In this document: piece after piece, positions 1-11,686 of the stretch
Position numbering within the stretch: the stretch's first letter is position 1
Layout: every line of letters begins with the position of its first letter
Origin: Liolophura sinensis
Taxonomy: Eukaryota > Mollusca > Polyplacophora > Chitonida > Chitonidae
Assembly: GCF_032854445.1 (NCBI RefSeq)
Contig: NC_088301.1
Span: forward strand, 42,403,116 to 42,467,115
Reading direction: 5' to 3'
DNA length: 64,000 nt
Program-made: the position numbers and the translations under genes
Notes under the pieces: model-generated
Databases searched by the model: none
Seen by the model: only the letters and a program-made list of their open reading frames with translations
Told to the model about the DNA's origin: nothing

Positions 1-247
1 ACTTTTGGAGTTTTTTTTTTTTTGGTGTGAAGAACAAGCCTCAAAACGCCTTTCTAAGATCAGCAGAACTCTCAGAATTAGACAAAATGGATAGCTTACA
101 TGACTTAGTCATGCACGAAATATCAGGTCAGATTGGAATCTAAATCTTTGTATAATGCATTTTATTTCTTCCCCACTTGACCATTTTTGTTAATAGTGCA
201 AATTATGAATACATGTTCTTATGTTTGTTTTTTTTTATTACTGTCAG

Positions 248-3200
248 GATGAGTACGGTACCGCCGCGTACAAGACTGTGGAGCTGGACACTTACCTGGA
301 TGACAAACCTGTCCAGCACAGGGAGGTCATGGGTCATGAGTCTGAAATGTTCAGGTCATACTTCAAAACTATCCAGTAAGTTCAACAGTTACAACATCCA
401 GCGTCACATATTGAAGATGATTTATTTTAAGATACATATTTAATAGCGTGAAGTCATTTCTTTTAAATTTATATTAAAACAAGAAATATATGGACATCTA
501 GTATGCAGGGAGATGTACATGTACTTGAAAGATACATAGCATTTGATCAGATCTTTTACATTTATGTTAAAACAAAAAGTACAGGGACGTACATTTATTA
601 TTGAGAAAGATGTATGTGGATAATAAATAACATTTTGTCAGTTCATCCAAATTTCTATTAAAACACACAGGAGTTTCTGTCAACGATTTTGCCAAACAAA
701 ACACAAAGCTAGGGTGTCTGTAATTGTTTTTCTGTGCATTTCCAATCTGCCTTATATGTGAGAGAAACATTGTACCTTCTTGATTTCAGGACAATGGAAG
801 GTGGAGCCAAGTCTGGATTCCGTCATGTTGAGCCAGAACAGTACCAGCCACGCCTTCTGCGTTTTAATGGTCAGAGGAAAACAGTCACCATCAGAGAGGT
901 AAGCAGGCATAAACCTTGCAGGGTATTTGGAGGTGATTTGCACCGTTTGACTACTCTTTAACCACCGTAATTTGGTAAGGTTTTCCAGCAACGGAAGCAG
1001 GGAAAAGTTGAACAGGAGTATACAGGAGTCCTTTATACTGTATTGGTGAAGAAGTGTTTATCGTTATGGAAACATAATGTGCTAGTCTTTAATAACTAGG
1101 AACTGAAGTAGTGATATTAGTGTGTAGAGATGTATTATTGTAAAGTGTAGACGGATAAAGAATACAACATGTCAGAAACATTTTTTTCTACTACGTTAAG
1201 CAGTCATTTTGTGTCATTTTTACCTTATTTTATTTTTCAAACATAAAACAGGTGCCTCTTCTGAAAAGTAAGCTTAATTCTGGAGATGTGTATATATTGG
1301 ACATGGGAAAGCAGATCTACCAGTGGAATGGGACTGATTGCAACAAGGATGAACGATTCAAGGTAGTTTCTATTTAAAAAATCAGAAGTTTGAATTAAAT
1401 TTAATGAAGAAAGACCAGTTTTAATGCCTCATTAATGCATGTCATTCTACATGTAATGTGAAATGACCTGTGGTATAATTGTCTAAACAAAAATTGTTTG
1501 ATAATGATTTTGTACAGGCAATGCAGTATGTCCAGGAGCTGGAATCAGAGAGGGGAGGAGCCTCAACTGAAGTTCTGGATGAAGATTCTGTCTCAAAATC
1601 TGTAAGTTATTTTTCTAATTCAAATAGTACGTGAAGAACATAAATTAATTTTTGCCCTTTTTGATTTGATTAATTTTAAGAAATAATTTCACATTTGGGA
1701 TGGAATTCTTGGAAAGAATGATAACTGTTGTTGTTTACAAAAGTAAAAGTAGCGTAGAAGTCTTGAAACCTACTGATCAAAGAAAAAATAATTTTGGGAT
1801 GGGATAAAAGTACGCCTGTTTTAAACTGTTTTACAATGTTGGCAAAAAATTATATTTTGAATAACAAAACAAACTAGGAACACATATGTTTTACTTCATG
1901 AAAAATGTATTGAAATATACAGAGAAGTATATTTCAATAGCTTTAGGAAGAGAATCCCAATTTATTGAAAAGTGGGCTATGTTTTGGAATTATTTTGAAA
2001 ACGTGTATTTAGAAAGGTTAGATTATTTGTTAACAACCTTATTTCTCCCTGCTGACAAAAAAGTCTGGAAACCTCCCATACCTAGTAGGGTTTAAGTTGT
2101 GTTTGCTGAGATCAGTGTTTTCTGACTGTTGAGCATTTTGTTCACCTGTACAGCATGAGTTCTATGAGGCCTTGGGAGATGGGGATCCCGAGGAGGACGA
2201 GTCTGACGAGGAAACTGAGGAGGAGGAGAAGGTCCTGATGAGGTAAGTACATGTAGTTTATATGGCTGGCTGCTGAACTGGCTGTATGGATGACTTCATT
2301 GCTGACTGAACCCACAGTTGGCTTAATTACTGGTTTCTGGTTTGTGTGAATGGCTGTGTGACTGACTGCTGGCCTGGCTGTATGGATGACTTCATTGCTG
2401 ACTGAACCCACAGTTGGCTTAATTACTGGTTTCTGGTTTGTGTGAATGGCTGTGTGACTGACTGCTGGCCTGGCTGTATGAATGACTTCATTGCTGACTG
2501 AACCCAAGATTGGCTTAATTACTGGTTTCTAGTTTGTGTGAATGGCTGTGTGACTGACTGCTGGACTGGCTGTATGGATGACTGCATTGCTGACTGAACC
2601 CAAGATTGGCTTAATTACTGGTTTCTAGTTTGTGTGAATAACTATGTGACTGACTGCTGGATTGGCTGTATGGATAACTGCATTGCTGAATTAACCCAGG
2701 ATTGGCTTAATTACTGGTTTCTGGTTTGTGTGAATGGCTGTGTGACTGACTGCTGGAATGGCTGCATGGATGGCTGTGTGGTTGTCTGTATGGATGTCTA
2801 TTGATGCAGATAGGGGTGGGGTGGGGGTAGGGGAAGTGTTGTGTTTGAGAATCTGTTTGTCTGAGTGTTAATATACATAGATGGCAGGGTTGAAAAAGTC
2901 TGTATGAGTGTTGGGGGGGAGGGGGGCAAAGCATCGTGGATGAGAATCTGTGGTAATGTACACAGATGGCAGGGTGTAAACTGTAAACAGTTTAAGAGTC
3001 GCTGTGAATGGCTGTGTGGCTGATTGCTGGACTGGCCGCATGGATTGGTGGATGTCTGACTTAATGGATATCTGTTACTGCAAGTGGGGTGGGAGAAACA
3101 TTTTGTCTGATTAAGATTGATCTATCTTATCCAAGGCCTGACAATCTATCTGAGTGGTAATGTACATAAATGGTAGGGTGTTTTTGTATACAGTTTAAGC

Positions 3201-4457
3201 GACTGTATGAATGGCTGTATTTTGTATTTGTCCTTTTTGTATTTTTTGCATACCTCTTGCATATTCAAGTGTTAATTGCAAGGATGTATGGTTAGCTGTT
3301 AATATTATGTTAAGTGATATTTACTATAAGAAATGATTATGTCTTGTTATTTAAATCATTTAGAAACGAAATCTTTCCGAATCTGGGTGACTTAAAAATG
3401 GATAGATATTTCACAGTTTTATTTTTCTGTGTTTCAGGTACACGGAGGGTGATGGAAGCGAAGTGAAAAGAGGAGACATAACTTCTGAAGATCTGGTTTC
3501 CAATGTAAGTGCCTTTTGTAAGCATGCTCTTTATCTCTTACTCTGTTGCGTCTTATTAGTCGAATATATGAAATTCGTCAGCGAAATCTATGTGTTCTTG
3601 GTACTAGCCCTTAATACCATTCAAACTGTCAAATAGATACAAATTGCTTTTATTTCCATCTGTATTTATATATTTCAGTTACAGTTTATAATGGAGGTAT
3701 TGCAAAATCTGTATATGGAAAAATATAAGTTAATATAAGTATTAATTACAGTTACAGTTATCATTGTCCAAGTTGTTGTCTAATGTTTATTCTGTTACAG
3801 GATGTATTTTTAATAGACACTGGCAAGGAAGTGTTTGTGTGGGTAGGCGCTGATGCCTCCCCGAATGAGAAGAAGAATGGCTTCTCCTATGCTCATGTAA
3901 GTCTATCTACCAGACTAATAAAATCTCAGTGGCGTGGTCCCCATTAGCATACCCATAGCAAGCTTCTAGCATTCATGTACCATTCTTGAAGCTTTTACAT
4001 GCTGAGTTTGTAAGATGACACCTGTTTTGTTCCTTGTTTTACAGACATCGTGACACCAAAAAATAAAAAAAAAAACGTAAAAAAAAATTAAATTAAAAAT
4101 CCGTTTTTTAAAGGTATGCTTTTTATGATTTTCTGGAAATCTCTGGACTACTGCCCTGTTCTAAAGATCCAGTTATCTTGATTTGGCTTGCATTGAGTAG
4201 CTTGAATCTGTCACGCACGAAATCCTCGCACAATCCTGCTGTGTAGTATATTATGCTGATAGTTTTACTTATTGTGAGGTAATACAGCCCAGGGCACATC
4301 TTCACTCCTGACTATGGAAGGGTTAGTGTGATTATCTGTGTTTTTGTTCTTTTTTCTGCAGTCATACCTCAAAGGCAAGGAAAAGAGCTACCCACCTGTT
4401 ACAATTGTTAAGGAGGGACAGACGAATGCTGCTCTGGAAATGGCACTCTCTGCATAG
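248..4457 (+). CDS. Gelsolin-like actin-binding protein, 3' part (8 exons, 5' end outside window)
   Basis: Exons: 248-375, 790-898, 1252-1362, 1518-1601, 2154-2242, 3438-3504, 3801-3896, 4362-4457 (TAG). All junctions are GT/AG and the phases agree, giving 259 residues. The first exon is the end of gelsolin repeat 1, with the hallmark [12 protein letters not shown] and [11 protein letters not shown]. Next comes SGFRHVEP, the usual repeat 1-2 linker. Repeat 2 follows ([37 protein letters not shown]), then a very acidic hinge ([13 protein letters not shown]) and repeat 3 ([20 protein letters not shown]), ending just after the repeat. Three repeats with a short end match the severin/CapG-like and lophotrochozoan gelsolin-like proteins (about 360-370 aa), so roughly 110 residues are missing upstream. 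By family, it is a cytosolic, calcium-regulated actin filament severing and capping protein. The family is certain; the exact orthologue is not. Confidence 0.95.
2257..2780. repeat. 96-bp minisatellite in a gelsolin intron
   Basis: Tandem units of exactly 96 bp: the word 'ctgtatgga' (or a close variant) recurs at about 2285, 2381, 2477, 2573, 2669 and 2765. The units are rich in 'ggctgtgtgactgactgctgg'-like sequence cut into shorter words. The first three are nearly identical and the last ones more diverged. Because 96 is a multiple of 3, an open frame persists on the minus strand, but it is not a gene. Degenerate relatives of the unit continue to about 3230. The array begins about 15 bp after the splice donor at 2243. 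Confidence 0.9.
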
Positions 4458-5345
4458 GCATCACCTGACCAAATCTAACAGTACATCTAGTTGGCTGTCT
4501 TTGTTAAAGAGCTGCCTTGCATTGTGCTTCTGTCAGAGGCTTTACAAATTATTTTGTTATCTATGATTTATATATCACTGTATCAAAGTCATTTTCTACT
4601 GTAGCTTCATATTTTTTTTTATGTTGTTATTTTGATATACATGTAGCTTTTCTTATTTTTTGGCAGTTTACATTTTCTATGACTACACATGACTATATTT
4701 AGCTTATAATTTATAATAGCCATAGCTCCCAGCTTTAAAATGTTGACAACCAATTTTTGTTCTAAAAAAATTTGAACCACTATTAAATGATGGTAACATC
4801 ATGACTTGGTGCTACATTTGAATCATACCCTTTTACTAATAATGATTAATATTGTTAAGGTTATTAATAAAAAGTGTTACAATGCCTTTACCCAATTAGT
4901 GCAATAGTGTTAGTTACCTGCTTGTACAAATATAATGCAAGCTCGCTGCTCATTGTTCAAGTCTGTGGCAAGGCCTTCCATTGAGGGCAAAATACTCATG
5001 TCTGTAATGGGCATTAACTCTTAAATCTGTATGGGTTGTAAATTGTTGAAATATATATTATTTCGTAAAGAAAAAAAATTTTCTGTTAGTGAAAATTTCT
5101 GTCAAATTATCTTGGATGTTCTGTCATTTTAGAAATAAAGTAATCTGCGGAGTCAGTATTATGCTCATTGTCAAAAACTGTGTTCAGTTTAAAACTGTTG
5201 TAAGAATACCCACTGATTAAATTGTCCCAAAACCTGCTCTAATTTAGCTAATTACAATGATACAACAAGAACTGTGCAAATGGTACCTAATGTGACTTAA
5301 GTGTCCAGCGCTTATGATGAAAATAAACATTTAGATCTTGTCATA
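4458..5345 (+). other. 3' UTR and poly(A) signals of the gelsolin-like gene
   Basis: AT-rich, non-coding sequence follows the gelsolin stop. Three AATAAA hexamers lie at 4866-4871, 5134-5139 and 5322-5327; the last is followed by a T/GT-rich stretch. This suggests alternative 3' ends of about 0.4 to 0.9 kb. The exact cleavage site is inferred. Confidence 0.5.
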
Positions 5346-6160
5346 TCTTTGTTTTATGTGCTTTGCAAGAAAAATGTAGGACTTTTTCCTTACTGTAATT
5401 GGTTATGGTATAAGGTGCAGTAATTTCGAGGGATTATGTGCTGTACCACTCGGCCTTGGGTGATGAGACATTGGTGTCTTGGCAAAGAGATTATTGGATG
5501 CAAAAATGTCAATTTCATCAAGATAATCACAAATTCATGAGAAAAAATAATGTGATTAATAGCGTCTTTGACGTTACCCTGGCTTGTACAAGCTGTACGA
5601 TTCATATTACTCAATAGGAAGTTGGGTAACATTACTTCTTTCCAAATTGCCATTGTGACAGTATTAACCATATACCACCACATATGCGCAGATATTGTTT
5701 ATGGGATATTTGTGGAGAAATATTCATGTATCGTGAAACCTGGAATTAGGTCTATCTTAATCCCAGATGAAACCAACAGACTTCAGAAGCAACCACCCAT
5801 GTGAACTGGCTGGCTGTTGCTCTCCTGCCATAAAGATCCTTAGCATGGAGAAATGTTGCTTCCAGCTGAAGTGAGACAAATATCTTTGTTTTGTAGTGAT
5901 TGATGTGCCAATGATCAGGTGGTTTAGGGAAATAATCGTTATTTAACGGATTAAAACGGCCTCTTTGGAACAAGGCTGCATTATGACATTATTATCTAAT
6001 GTTAGTCAAGAGCCATCCGGAGTGTCTAAAAAATTTTAAACGTCAACATTCAAGGCCATCGTTCCTCTGTAGACATGTGGACCACAAGAGACCCAGAACG
6101 ATTGCCACATTTCTGTTTTTTTTTAATAATTGCGTGTTATTAATAGCCGGCACAATGGTT
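5346..6160. other. Intergenic, no gene seen
   Basis: AT-rich sequence between the gelsolin 3' end and the inverted-repeat element. The open frames here are short, lack any recognisable domain and have no convincing splice signals. Confidence 0.6.
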
Positions 6161-6161
6161 C

Positions 6162-6999
6162 AACGGAATAATCTGTTGCTACAGCAGAATAGATGCTAGC
6201 ATCACTCAGACAACAGGCTTTCAGTAATGCAATCTCTGCCTCTCAGGTCGTAAGTGGAAAGGTCTGTCACCAAACTGCGATGGTGGTGGGTTTCCCCCGG
6301 GCTCTACTGTTTCCTCTCACTATAATGTTGGTCGCCATCCTATAAGTGAAATTTTCTTGAGTAAAGAGCAAAATATTTTATATTTGTAGCTGTGACTTAA
6401 GTCTTAAAACGTTTAATAAATATGGGCCCTGAGGGCACTTGGATGCAAGAAACAGTGTTAACTTTACATGCCAAACTACCGTGCGTGGATGGCATGCACT
6501 GTAGGCATTAAGTCGCCATGACAGCTACGCGCGTTTTCGTGCTAGAGGAACCTGTTTGCGAAAACTCGTGCATCGTATCACCACGCATTATTTGATCCCC
6601 AATCTGTCCCTAAAAACTCACTGCTGACAAACAAACAAACAAACAAACAAAAAAGCCTCGTGTGATGCCACACGTGACGAAGTTTTTCAGTGACTTCCCA
6701 AAGTATGGTTGTTTACTCCGGGCACTCCGGTTTCATCCATTAATGGAAAAAAAGGCTGAAGTGAATATTCTTGAGCATGACATCAACTACCAATAAATTC
6801 AGGAATCTATGATGTCTCCTTTCAATAGACACATTCACTGAAATCAAAGTTTTCCTTCCAAGATTTCAAAAAAAAAATTCAAATTTTTTTCAGTACTTAA
6901 ATTTAAACACTCCAATCATTATTCTGTTAATTTGAACAGAAAGCCTGTTGTCTGAGTGAGGCTAGCATCTATTCTGCTATAGCAACAGATTATTCCGTT
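6162..6999. mobile_element. Inverted-repeat (MITE-like) element with about 61-bp arms
   Basis: The left arm (6162-6222) and right arm (6939-6999) are inverted copies that match at about 59 of 61 positions; both carry 'aatctgttgct' and 'gacaacaggctttc' (or their complements). The 838-bp span has no coding capacity. It contains two diverged SINE-like pieces (6243-6372 and about 6700-6800). A third, weaker copy of the arm lies in direct orientation at about 7094-7144. This fits a non-autonomous DNA transposon that took SINE insertions, or a foldback element. I could not find a clear target-site duplication, so the family is open. Confidence 0.7.
6243..6372 (+). mobile_element. Fragment of tRNA-derived SINE (family A) inside the inverted-repeat element
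   Basis: The order of words matches better copies in the window: 'gtgggtttcccccgggctct', then 'gtttcctctcac', then 'ataagtgaaat' and 'ttcttgagta'. It is an old, diverged copy in sense direction (tRNA end left, tail right). The tRNA head is largely lost. Confidence 0.6.
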
Positions 7000-7591
7000 A
7001 ATATAACACACATATTCTACCGACTCAGCATAAAGATTCTATTATACTAACAGTATCTTATGTTGAAATATGATGCAGCACTATGTTTTAGTAACAATAC
7101 TTCTATCATCACTCAAACAACAGACTTTCTGTTTAAATTAAGGATTAAGTTTTTCAGTGAAGTATTTAACTGTATCAGTACGGCCTGCTCCATTTTTACA
7201 ATATTACACTGTTAGACAATATTACATCAGGAAATCGGTGTGGCTACCATTGGATCGACAACCATAACACGGTACAGGAATGACGCAGCACTATGTAAGG
7301 CAAAAACAATAGCTTTATGATATAGCTAGTCTACATTCTGTTATATTCTAAAACATTTGACACGGTGGATGTTTAAACTCTTTGTTCTAAGCGTGTTTAT
7401 AACAGCAACTCTGCATCGTCACTACAGGGCTGTTTTTCATACCTTTCCCATTTTTGTACGTCGTTAAATAGTCATGTCAACAATTTGTCAAATTTCGTCT
7501 ACACTCTTCATTTTTTTTTATAACGGCACAATGTCGGTGGATTTGACCGAACTACTAACTTCGAAAATATGTAATTAATAAAACCAGCAAC

Positions 7592-7708
<117 letters not shown>

Positions 7709-8039
7709 AAAATAAAATCATAAAGTGAATGGTAAACATGCAACAGAGATTATTTTGATGTTGTGAACTAACCAAGCTTTATAAATTGCAATTTTACCTG
7801 ATTCTACAGTTGAGCAGAGGCTGGTATAATTTATTAAAGTGAATATAGTCCATTTGATCAACTGTTTCGTTAGTTTCCAAGTCCTTAGTTTAGCTCATTG
7901 TAATCTTTGTACTCATACATTAATCAACTGCTTCCAGCAACCATAGGCAGCTAGTGTGTTGGGGTCCACAATCTTGTACTACAAAGAGAAATGTATGTAG
8001 GCCTACCTGACATTTATAATAAAACGACAGACATGAAAA

Positions 8040-8375
8040 TTATCGATCGTATCTTTTGTTTATCTGTTACACCGTTGTTTCACCAGACAGGAGATTGTTA
8101 CTTATGTCTATCAATTGTTCCACCAGTCTGGCGGTTACTACTCTAGTCTAGATGTAGCGGTTATTACGTATATGTATCAATGTTCCAGTAGACCGGCGGT
8201 TGTTACTTATGTCTATCAATTATTACACCGGTCTAGCGGTCATTACACCGGCCTAGGGGTCGTTACATCGATCTATCTGTTGTTACTCCGGTGTGGCGGT
8301 TGTTACACCATCTACATTACTCTAGCGATTGTTAAACCAGCTTAGCGGTTGTTGCACCGGCTGAGCACTTGTTAT
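8040..8375. repeat. Degenerate minisatellite, about 20-bp unit
   Basis: About ten imperfect units of the type 'gttacaccggtctagcggtt' follow each other. Some are expanded with 'tatgtctatcaattg'. The open frame here is a by-product of the repeat. It ends next to the SINE at 8404. Confidence 0.75.
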
Positions 8376-8403
8376 AATTTAGCACCAGCAACACCAGCTA
8401 GAG

Positions 8404-8735
8404 TATAGAATTGCTTCGGTCGCCTAATGCCCAGAGCGTCCACCTTGGAGTCGGGAGACCCGAAATCAAACCCGGGTTTGTCATACCAAAGATTTTTTAA
8501 CAAATGATACTTGTTGCTGCATCGCTTGACGCTTAGGACTGAGAGGTTAAAGCAAGAAAACATGGCTGGTTGGTCCGGTATCAGTATAATGTGACTGGGT
8601 GGAGTGTCTTCGGCATGATACTTCAGTGGCAGCACGCTACAAGAAGGCACAGGATATGTACACATACTTATTGAATCCTCGTCGTCCTATAACTGAAAAA
8701 TAATGTATTATTTACGACGTAAAAACCCAAACAAA
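8404..8735 (+). mobile_element. tRNA-derived SINE (family B, mollusc type)
   Basis: The head resembles a tRNA: an A-box-like 'gcctaatgcccagagcgtc', then a B-box-like 'cgaaatcaaacccgggt'. After a spacer comes a conserved core ('ggctggttggtccggt', 'cagtataatgtgactgggtg', 'gtgtcttcggcatgatactt', 'cagtggcagcac'). The tail is 'taactgaaaaat', then 'acgacgtaaaaaccca'. I know this layout from SINEs widespread in mollusc genomes. Pol III transcription from the internal A and B boxes is the family's mode. It is a fossil copy without coding capacity. Confidence 0.82.
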
Positions 8736-9925
8736 CACACCTCGGGTAAGGTTTAAGTCTAAACTAGAGCACAAGGACCCAGTCGTATCACGTCAGACAA
8801 GCTTAAGCCAAACCAGCTGACCCAAAGACATTATACACTGTAGCATGGAACACACAGGCATTGTTTTAGATATCCCAAAGCAATACTACATCCAAAATTT
8901 GGTACAGGCCTATAGATATAAGCGTAGTGCCGAAGGGGAAATAACTCCAGAGGTCACCAAGTCGCATGTCAACAAAGATATCTAAATTGTTGCCCACGGT
9001 GCCAATATCTTCATCTCATGTACGAATGAATACGTCGGTAATAAATGTGAGGGGTGACATGCAAGATGAGTTGAATCCCCATTTTTGTAGCCATGCATTT
9101 GTATAAGTTATGCGAAATAGTATAGTCTACATGTACATGACTTTTCTACCATATGTTGCGTTTCATGTATTAAGGATCTAGGTTTCAGATTGCAAACTAT
9201 TGAAGGCATACTGACAGCTCGGACTATCTCGTTTGATTTCACATGCATCGTTTGGATTAAAGAATAAACACAAATATTCCTACAAGACGGAAGAGGGGAG
9301 GAGAAGTGGGGGTGGAGGTGAGGGGTTCGCGGTGTTGGAGGTGGGTGGACGGAACTGCCTCGGTTTAAGCTGTAGGCCCTACTGTATATAGTCAGCCACT
9401 CACTGATCAGCTGGTTTAAGTCAGGAGGTTTGTCAGCTGCCTGTTGAGGCATGGAGGTTTCTCACGTCAATAAATATTTATTTAGTTATTGGTGTTTTGA
9501 GCCGTACTCTAGGGCCCGATTTCAGGAAGCACTCTTAACGTTACGTTCACTTCACTACCACGGCAAGCAGTAGTGTAGGTCGTCACGGTAGTTGCGAGCT
9601 CATAACGTTAAGAGGGACAATATTACGCGCTGGAGTCCTAACAACCTCGGCCACAGAGGCCTCTCATCGCCTTATAAATGAAATATTTCCACGGAGTACG
9701 GAGTGCAAAACGAATGAAACAGATACATAAATATTTCGACAAGGTATACATGAGTAACATCACGCAGCGTTATCGGTACCTATGTACGTGGACTTTTCCT
9801 ACCTCTACAAAACTCATATAACTGATATTTCTTCATCCAAGTGACTACAGAGCAGCAGTCAGCACTATTCGCATACATCGTCATGGCGACCATGATACTA
9901 ACATCACGTAGACTTTCACCAAAGT

Positions 9926-9927
<2 letters not shown>

Positions 9928-9971
<44 letters not shown>
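9928..9971. repeat. (TA)n microsatellite
   Basis: About 42 bp of uninterrupted TA. It makes Ile/Tyr-alternating open frames on both strands that are not genes. Confidence 0.97.
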
Positions 9972-9974
<3 letters not shown>

Positions 9975-10826
9975 TGTGGGTCGTGCATGGTTATATATGC
10001 ATGGTAGACTATTCACACGCTCACGTGCCTTCGCGACACGTGCGGTTTGAGAAAAGTGCAGAAGACCTTTATATGTTTTCTGAAATATGCATTAGTCAAG
10101 CGTACTTGCTTCTTGCTGTGACAATCAGCAGGAATACTTGTAATCACAATAAATAATGCCGCTTGATAACTCACAAGGAAGTCTATGGCAAACTCACAAA
10201 TACATGGACAACATATACATGTATGTAACTCATCGTGCTAGTTCTTTACGAGACAACACAATTTGCGCATATAAAAGAACGCTTGACATGAACAGTATAG
10301 AATTGTATAGATGTTTAATAAGGGTGATATACAACACAGTTTGTCCATTTATACCGGACTTCAAAAATATGTTCCTCATTGCATTTGCACTCGTTGCCTT
10401 CCTCAAAAGCAACATGTACATGTATGTTCATTTTCGGTAAAGCTTTTATTCCTTTACTACCTCATATCCACGAAATCGGTTAATCCCTTTACAAGGCCTA
10501 GTTCTCAGGTAGATGACGAACTGTGCCACGATTATAGCCAGCAGACATATTGTTACTCCCCAAAATGTTCCCCCGCAGTAATAACCTGTTAGTTCAAAAG
10601 AGAAGAAGAAAAAAAAAATCATTAATTTTAGTAGAGACGAACAAGTAGCCTACTGCAGATAGCATAGACTGATTTGTAAAGAGGTCTAACTTATCTCTTT
10701 ATAATTATTACATTTTGCCATTTTTTAAAAATACATGTCGATCTCCTGAAATAAGAAAATGCTTCAAGCATTTAATTAAACTGTATAAGTGGTTTATATT
10801 TATTTTCCTTATCATTTTCTTAATGC

Positions 10827-10912
10827 ATATTGAACATATATCAAACTATTTTCATATAGCATATTGAACATATATCAAACTATTTTCATACAGCATATTG
10901 AATATATTTCAA
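10827..10912. repeat. Three tandem units of 33-34 bp
   Basis: 'catattgaacatatatcaaa' followed by 'ctattttcata' is repeated twice almost exactly and a third time in decayed form ('catattgaatatatttcaaa'). Confidence 0.85.
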
Positions 10913-11686
10913 ATGGAAACTGATAGGCACAACATTTCTGTATGTTTAAAAGTGACCCGTTGTGTATCGTGGTAAGCATGTCAAATACAGGGGCGCAAGT
11001 GTTGCAGTACCTTATATTAAATGGTTTAAAGCAAGATTTTCGTTCTAAAAAAATTGAAACATTATATAATATTTAACTGTGCCACCTCGCATTAAATTCA
11101 CGTTTATATTAACATTAAATAATTAACTTCTCTGTTCAATATGCGTATTTCGTGAGGAAAAGATGAGAATTAAGCCTAGGTAAACCTGTACGTGTATAAG
11201 TGATATATGCCCATCACAGAAACCAATGATGACAATAATTAAGCTGGCTGGGTATTACAGTTTTGTTCGAGAATAGTTAGCAGACATCTAGGATAGGTTG
11301 TGCGCCATTCTACAAGCCAAAATACAAACGGTGTTTGCGAAACACAAATTCAGGCATAACACAGAAAATTAAATGATTTCCAGTAATTGACGATTACTGA
11401 TGATTAAAATGGCAATGTGATATGTTTAAATAAAATAGAAACCTATTGTGTTTCGTTGAACTTAAACATTTTGACATCGCTCAAGCAAAAAAAAATAAAA
11501 AATTGTCGAAGACTGCTTTGTTTTCATTTGCTACCCATTACTGTGATGGGTGTTATTGTTAAATTTGGAACCTTTTTTTAAAATTATAAGAGGTATTATA
11601 GTTTAACCCCAAAACTCTATATGGGTATTCCTTACCATTCCACAATTTTCCTTACTTATATAGACAATTATGCGCTGGGGCTTCAT

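Larger units (their letters stand above)
8736..11686. other. Intergenic, no gene seen; small repeats
   Basis: No recognisable exon. It holds a (TA)n run, a 33-34 bp tandem triplet near 10.85 kb and a weak SINE-like remnant near 9.67 kb. The part close to 11.69 kb is probably 3' UTR of the minus-strand oxidase gene. TTTATT (minus-strand AATAAA) occurs at 10444-10449 and 10799-10804, but I cannot choose between them. Confidence 0.5.

Noticed and set aside
1-247. Possible earlier gelsolin exon (short frame at about 88-135)
   Set aside because: The translation does not resemble gelsolin repeat 1, and it lacks a good acceptor; treated as intron.
1886-2095. 69-codon plus-strand frame in a gelsolin intron
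   Set aside because: It falls between two exons with clear splice sites, has no gelsolin similarity and would break the repeat 2 order.
2142-2507. 121-codon minus-strand frame with a 32-residue repeat
   Set aside because: It arises from the 96-bp minisatellite and runs antisense over a gelsolin exon.
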